DNA from: Yoonia sp.
GTDB lineage: Bacteria; Pseudomonadota; Alphaproteobacteria; Rhodobacterales; Rhodobacteraceae
Assembly: GCA_028822885.1 (NCBI GenBank)
Contig: JAPKCP010000114.1
Span: 1 to 10,010, forward strand
Direction: 5' to 3'
DNA length: 10,010 nucleotides
Position numbers and translations under genes: made by a program. The notes beneath the pieces were generated by a model, which was given only the letters and a program-made list of their open reading frames with translations, made no database searches and was not told the origin of the DNA. Below, piece after piece: positions 6,778 through 10,010 of the stretch. Each line of letters opens with the position of its first letter. Position 1 is the stretch's first letter.

Positions 6778-8272
6778 CCATCACAGGGATTGAGAATTCT
6801 CCACCTTCTTTGATGCCTGATGGCCAACGCGATGTGACTGTTTTAGTCCGTGTGTAGAACTTAAACGCGTCTGGGCCGTGCTGGTTCAGGTCGCCAAACA
6901 TTGACTTTTTCCATCCACCAAACGTGTGGTAGGCCAGCGGCACTGGAATTGGTACGTTGATGCCAACCATGCCGATGTTGATCCGGTGGGCAAAGTCACG
7001 GGCCGTGTCGCCGTCGCGTGTATAGATCGCGGTGCCGTTGCCGTATTCGTGGTCGATGGCCATTGTGATGGCCTCTTCGTAGGTTTCAGCACGCACACAG
7101 CACAGGACTGGACCGAAGATTTCCTTCTTGTAGATATCCATGTCTGTTGTGACTTTATCGAACAGGTGTGGGCCAACAAAGAAGCCGTCTTCATAGCCTT
7201 GCAGGCTAAATCCGCGACCATCCACAACAAGATCCGCGCCTTGCTCGACGCCAGATTCAACGAGGCCCAAGATGTTGGCTTTCGCTGCTGCTGTTACAAC
7301 AGGGCCGTAGTCGACGTCTTTACCAGATGTGTATGGTCCGACTTTCAGCTTTTCGATGCGTGGCACAAGGGCAGCAATCAAACGATCTGCTGTTTCTTCA
7401 CCAACTGGTACAGCGACAGAAATCGCCATGCAGCGTTCGCCAGCAGCACCGTAACCTGCGCCGATCAAAGCGTCTGCGGCCTGATTCATGTCCGCGTCCG
7501 GCATGATGATCATGTGGTTTTTTGCACCGCCAAAACACTGAACGCGCTTGCCGTTGGCACAGCCACGACCGTAGATATATTCGGCAATCGGGGTGGACCC
7601 GACAAAGCCAATGGACTGGATCACGTCGTGATCGATGATCGCATCAACGGCCTCTTTGTCGCCGTTGACGACCTGCATGATGCCTTTTGGTAGACCCGCT
7701 TCTTCAAGCAATTCAGCAAGCATCAAGGGTACGGAAGGATCACGCTCTGATGGTTTGAGGATGAACGCGTTGCCGCATACGATTGCAGGTGCACACATCC
7801 ACAATGGGATCATCGCCGGGAAGTTGAACGGTGTAATGCCCGCGCAAACGCCAAGCGCTTGTTTCATTGAGTACATATCGATGCCGGGGCCAGCGCTGTC
7901 GGTGTAATCACCCTTGAGCAATTCAGGTGCGCCGATGCAATATTCCACGACCTCAAGTCCGCGCTGCACGTCGCCAGCGGCATCTGGCAAAGTCTTGCCG
8001 TGCTCGCGTGACAAAGCTTCAGCGAGCTTGTCCATATTGTCGTTGATCAGGCCCACGAACTTCATCATCACGCGTGCGCGCCGCTGCGGGTTTGTGGCTG
8101 CCCAAGCAGGTTGGGCGGCAGACGCGACTTCAACGGCGTGCGCCATTTCTGCAGCAGAGGCGAGCGGCACGCGTGCCTGCACTTCGCCTGTGGCTGGGTT
8201 GAAGATATCTGCGAAACGGCCTGATGTGCCTTTGACGTGTGCGCCGCCGATGTAGTGGGTAAGTTCTTGCAT
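6773..8272 (-). CDS. mmsA: CoA-acylating methylmalonate-semialdehyde dehydrogenase
   Basis: This aldehyde dehydrogenase (499 aa, usual length for the family) converts methylmalonate semialdehyde to propionyl-CoA with NAD+ and CoA, the last step of the valine route. Visible landmarks: N-terminal LTHYIGGAHVKGTSGRFADIFNPATGEV; GITPFNFPAMIPLWM (145-159) with the conserved Asn150; ILKPSERDPS with Lys173; NAD motif GFVGSTP (222-228); the GGAKNHMIIMPDAD block (248-261), diagnostic of MMSDH, which has no general-base Glu of hydrolytic ALDHs; the nucleophile Cys281 in GAAGERCMAIS; and the C-terminal GGWKKSMFGDLNQHG. AGGAGG 7 bases before the ATG fixes the start. It is the first gene of the minus-strand cluster, divergent from the LysR gene across 97 bp. 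Some members also act on malonate semialdehyde or in myo-inositol breakdown; the ACAD, HIBCH and MmsB neighbours point to valine here. Confidence 0.97.
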   Translation of the reverse strand: MQELTHYIGGAHVKGTSGRFADIFNPATGEVQARVPLASAAEMAHAVEVASAAQPAWAATNPQRRARVMMKFVGLINDNMDKLAEALSREHGKTLPDAAGDVQRGLEVVEYCIGAPELLKGDYTDSAGPGIDMYSMKQALGVCAGITPFNFPAMIPLWMCAPAIVCGNAFILKPSERDPSVPLMLAELLEEAGLPKGIMQVVNGDKEAVDAIIDHDVIQSIGFVGSTPIAEYIYGRGCANGKRVQCFGGAKNHMIIMPDADMNQAADALIGAGYGAAGERCMAISVAVPVGEETADRLIAALVPRIEKLKVGPYTSGKDVDYGPVVTAAAKANILGLVESGVEQGADLVVDGRGFSLQGYEDGFFVGPHLFDKVTTDMDIYKKEIFGPVLCCVRAETYEEAITMAIDHEYGNGTAIYTRDGDTARDFAHRINIGMVGINVPIPVPLAYHTFGGWKKSMFGDLNQHGPDAFKFYTRTKTVTSRWPSGIKEGGEFSIPVME

Positions 8273-8369
8273 GGGGGTTCCTCCTATTTGAAATCACTCT
8301 ACCCTTGCGGAAATGTCTGTAAAAGCGCCAATATACCAAAATCATTTTGCAAAAATGTAAGGGTGGCAC
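8273..8369. promoter_or_regulatory. Divergent mmsA / LysR control region
   Basis: This 97-bp gap must hold both divergent promoters. It contains a near-direct repeat, TTGCGGAAATGT (8305-8316) and TTGCAAAAATGT (8347-8358), 10 of 12 bases identical and offset by exactly 42 bp. It also holds a perfect TTTTGCAAAA palindrome (8345-8354) overlapping the second copy, and an ACCCTT (8301-8306) / AAGGGT (8359-8364) inverted pair. LysR-family proteins usually bind two spaced sites in such gaps, so these are candidate sites. No clean -35/-10 pair could be assigned on either strand. Confidence 0.55.
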
Positions 8370-9260
8370 ATGCAAAACTGGGATGACATGCGGGTATTCT
8401 TGGCAGTTGCACGTGCGCAAGGGCTTTCAGGGGCGGCGCCCGGCCTCAAGATGGATCCCGCAACGCTAGGTCGGCGCGTTGCACGGCTTGAGGCTGCCGT
8501 TGGTGCGCCTTTGTTCGTGAAATCCCCACAAGGCTATGCTTTGACGGATCTGGGCCAAAGGATGCGCGACAAAGCGGCCGAGGCGGAGGAAGCGCTTTCG
8601 CTTGCAATGGACGAGGGGCAGGGTGGCACACGCGGTCTCACCGGGCAGATCAGAATTGGTGCACCCGATGGGTCGGCGAATTATGTGTTGCCCCAAGTTG
8701 TTGCAGCCATTCAGGCGGATAATCCGGGCTTAGAGGTGCAGGTGTTGGCGTTGCCGCGTGTCGTCAACCTGTCTCAGCGCGAGGCAGATATGGCGATCAC
8801 AGTTAGCCCGCCAGCCGCACAACGCCTGACTGTAGAACAGGTGACAGATTACAAATTGCACCTTGCGCAACGCGCGGATGCCCTTGCGATTTTGTCTTTG
8901 GACGATTTGAAAGAGCGGCGTATCGTCGGCTACATCCCTGATATGATCTTTGACAAAGAACTGGATTATCTTGGGGAAATTGGTGAACGACGGGTCGCGC
9001 TGGCCTCTAATTCAGTTGCTGTGCAGGTCCAGATGTTGCGCCACGGTGGCGTTGGGTTTGTGCATGACTTTGCCTTACATGCAGCGCCAGAATTGCGCCG
9101 CGTGCTGGTTGCGCAGATATCATTGACGCGCTCGCTATACCTTGTGCGGCACCGGTCGGACCGACAATCTGAACGCTTATCGCGATTTGCCGAAGCGCTT
9201 AGTGCAGGCATGAAGGCAGAGGTTGCCCGTTTGGAAGCTGCAGTAGACTTGACAGGGTAG
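8370..9260 (+). CDS. LysR-family transcriptional regulator
   Basis: This 296-aa protein has the N-terminal winged helix-turn-helix of LysR regulators (about residues 1-60: WDDMRVFLAVARAQGLSGAAPGLKMDPATLGRRVARLEAAVGAPLFVKSPQGYALTDLGQRM), a linker helix to about 90, and a periplasmic-binding-protein-like effector domain opening with GQIRIGAPDGSANYVLPQVVAAIQADNPGLEVQVL. The length is normal and the start is supported by family alignment at MxxWDDMRVF and an AAGG 7 bases upstream. It is divergent from mmsA with a 97-bp shared gap, the classic arrangement for a LysR protein controlling its neighbour. Control of the valine genes, and probably its own gene, is therefore inferred; the effector (perhaps a pathway intermediate) cannot be read from the sequence. 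Confidence 0.95.
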   Translation: MQNWDDMRVFLAVARAQGLSGAAPGLKMDPATLGRRVARLEAAVGAPLFVKSPQGYALTDLGQRMRDKAAEAEEALSLAMDEGQGGTRGLTGQIRIGAPDGSANYVLPQVVAAIQADNPGLEVQVLALPRVVNLSQREADMAITVSPPAAQRLTVEQVTDYKLHLAQRADALAILSLDDLKERRIVGYIPDMIFDKELDYLGEIGERRVALASNSVAVQVQMLRHGGVGFVHDFALHAAPELRRVLVAQISLTRSLYLVRHRSDRQSERLSRFAEALSAGMKAEVARLEAAVDLTG

Positions 9261-9310
9261 CCCCGCTTGCGCGACCTTAAAACTACAGAACGCAACGCGA
9301 GGATGATAAA

Positions 9311-9745
9311 ATGCTTGTTAGTAAGATCTTGGAAACAAAGCCTGAAGGTGGCGTGATCTCAGTCACTCCCGGAAGTTCGGTTGCGGCTGCGGCAGCGCTT
9401 TTGTCTGAGCGCAGGATTGGTACTGTTGTCGTGTCAGCAGATGGGATCACCTTGGATGGTATTTTGTCAGAGCGCGATATCGTGCGCGCACTTGGTGCTT
9501 CAGGGCCAAGCTGTTTGGACCAAAAAGTCAGTGAATTGATGACCGCAACGATCATCACATGCGCCCCAACCGATCAGACTGACAGTGTTTTGGAACAGAT
9601 GACGGTAGGCCGTTTTCGCCACATGCCTGTGATGGCTGATGGCAAAATGATCGGTCTGATTTCAATCGGTGACGCTGTGAAAGCGCGCCTTGCAGAGCTA
9701 TCGATGGAAAAGGATGCCTTGCAAGGGATGATTATGGGGCATTAA
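9311..9745 (+). CDS. Stand-alone two-CBS-domain protein
   Basis: This 144-aa protein consists of a tandem CBS pair (Bateman module) and little else. CBS1 is about residues 8-62 (ISVTPGSSVAAAAALLSERRIGTVVVSADG, then GILSERDIVRAL at 50-61). CBS2 is about 74-130 (VSELMTATIITCAPTDQTDSVLEQM, then RFRHMPVMADGKMIGLISIGDAVKARL). A short charged tail follows. There is no signal peptide or membrane segment, so it should be cytoplasmic. CBS pairs bind adenosyl ligands such as AMP, ATP, NADH or SAM; which one applies, and the partner enzyme, cannot be told from sequence. GAGGA 7 bases before the ATG supports the start. It follows the LysR gene by 50 bp and precedes coaD by 59 bp, co-directional with both, and no clear terminator is seen on either side. 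Confidence 0.92.
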   Translation: MLVSKILETKPEGGVISVTPGSSVAAAAALLSERRIGTVVVSADGITLDGILSERDIVRALGASGPSCLDQKVSELMTATIITCAPTDQTDSVLEQMTVGRFRHMPVMADGKMIGLISIGDAVKARLAELSMEKDALQGMIMGH

Positions 9746-9804
9746 CGGTTGCCTTCGTGGGCGCAATAATGTTGCGTGCGACCTAAATAACGAAAGGTTC
9801 CGTC

Positions 9805-10010
9805 ATGCGCACTGGTCTCTATCCTGGCACTTTTGATCCTGTCACACATGGACACACAGATATCGTGCGCCGTGCCTGTACGTTGGTGGATCGCCTTGTG
9901 ATTGGCGTGGCGATTAACCGTGACAAGGGGCCGATGTTTACGCTCGAAGAGCGGGTTGCGATGGTGACGGCAGAATGTGTGCCGTTGGGCGAAAAGGTCG
10001 GCTGCGAAGT
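9805..10010 (+). CDS. coaD: Phosphopantetheine adenylyltransferase, 3'-truncated by the window edge
   Basis: The first 68 codons read MRTGLYPGTFDPVTHGHTDI and onward, an unmistakable CoaD N-terminus. The enzyme transfers AMP from ATP to 4'-phosphopantetheine, the penultimate step of coenzyme A synthesis, in the cytoplasm. The nucleotidyltransferase signature GTFDPVTHGH contains the T-x-G-H motif at residues 14-17, and the INRDKGPMFTLEERVAMV block (38-55) is also typical. AAAGG 7 bases before the ATG supports the start. The frame is open to the window end; about 90-100 residues, including the second catalytic motif, would lie beyond it. It may be co-transcribed with the CBS gene 59 bp upstream. 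Confidence 0.96.
   Translation, partial: MRTGLYPGTFDPVTHGHTDIVRRACTLVDRLVIGVAINRDKGPMFTLEERVAMVTAECVPLGEKVGCE

Noticed and set aside
6926..7693. 255-residue open frame on the plus strand opposite mmsA.
   Set aside because: It is entirely antisense to a confidently identified gene, with no recognisable domain; a long antisense frame of this kind is common over GC-biased codons.
9762..9776. CGCAA-TAATG-TTGCG hairpin between the CBS gene and coaD.
   Set aside because: A 5-bp stem with no following T-run is too weak to call a terminator.

Overview
The window looks like an ordinary chromosomal stretch from an alphaproteobacterium, most likely a marine Rhodobacterales (roseobacter-type) organism. 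This is inferred from the protein flavour (UvrA, a MmsA/IBD/HIBCH/MmsB valine set beside a divergent LysR gene, and CoaD), the moderate GC content and the very compact spacing. No phage, transposase, CRISPR array, tRNA or rRNA gene is visible. No stretch of 300 bases or more lacks a gene; the longest gene-free gaps are about 100 bases or less.

Layout. (1) Bases 1-2469, plus strand: the C-terminal ~85% of uvrA (nucleotide excision repair). Eleven bases later comes a small exported beta-helix protein of the GIN/DUF2807 type (2481-3158). (2) Bases 3208-8272, minus strand: a valine-degradation cluster, transcribed as mmsA (methylmalonate-semialdehyde dehydrogenase), a small exported type-1 copper protein, an isobutyryl-CoA-type acyl-CoA dehydrogenase, a 3-hydroxyisobutyryl-CoA hydrolase, and mmsB (3-hydroxyisobutyrate dehydrogenase). 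The last three genes are packed tightly (a 4-base ATGA overlap, then a 3-base gap). (3) Bases 8370-9260, plus strand: a LysR-family regulator divergent from mmsA, sharing a 97-bp control region. (4) Bases 9311-9745: a two-CBS-domain protein. (5) From 9805 to the window end: the first 68 codons of coaD (phosphopantetheine adenylyltransferase).

How the genes work together. Isobutyryl-CoA is oxidised to methacrylyl-CoA by the acyl-CoA dehydrogenase. A hydratase not encoded here adds water. The hydrolase then frees 3-hydroxyisobutyrate, MmsB oxidises it to methylmalonate semialdehyde, and MmsA converts that to propionyl-CoA. The divergent LysR protein is the natural candidate regulator.

Points of interest are mostly regulatory. 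A long UUCG-loop hairpin, nested inside an outer inverted repeat, lies between mmsA and the copper-protein gene. A perfect TGAAC-N4-GTTCA dyad sits before the dehydrogenase gene. A 12-bp near-repeat spaced exactly 42 bp lies in the divergent promoter region. The periplasmic copper protein inside a cytosolic catabolic cluster is the main gene-content oddity. I see no evidence for a wholly new biological system here.
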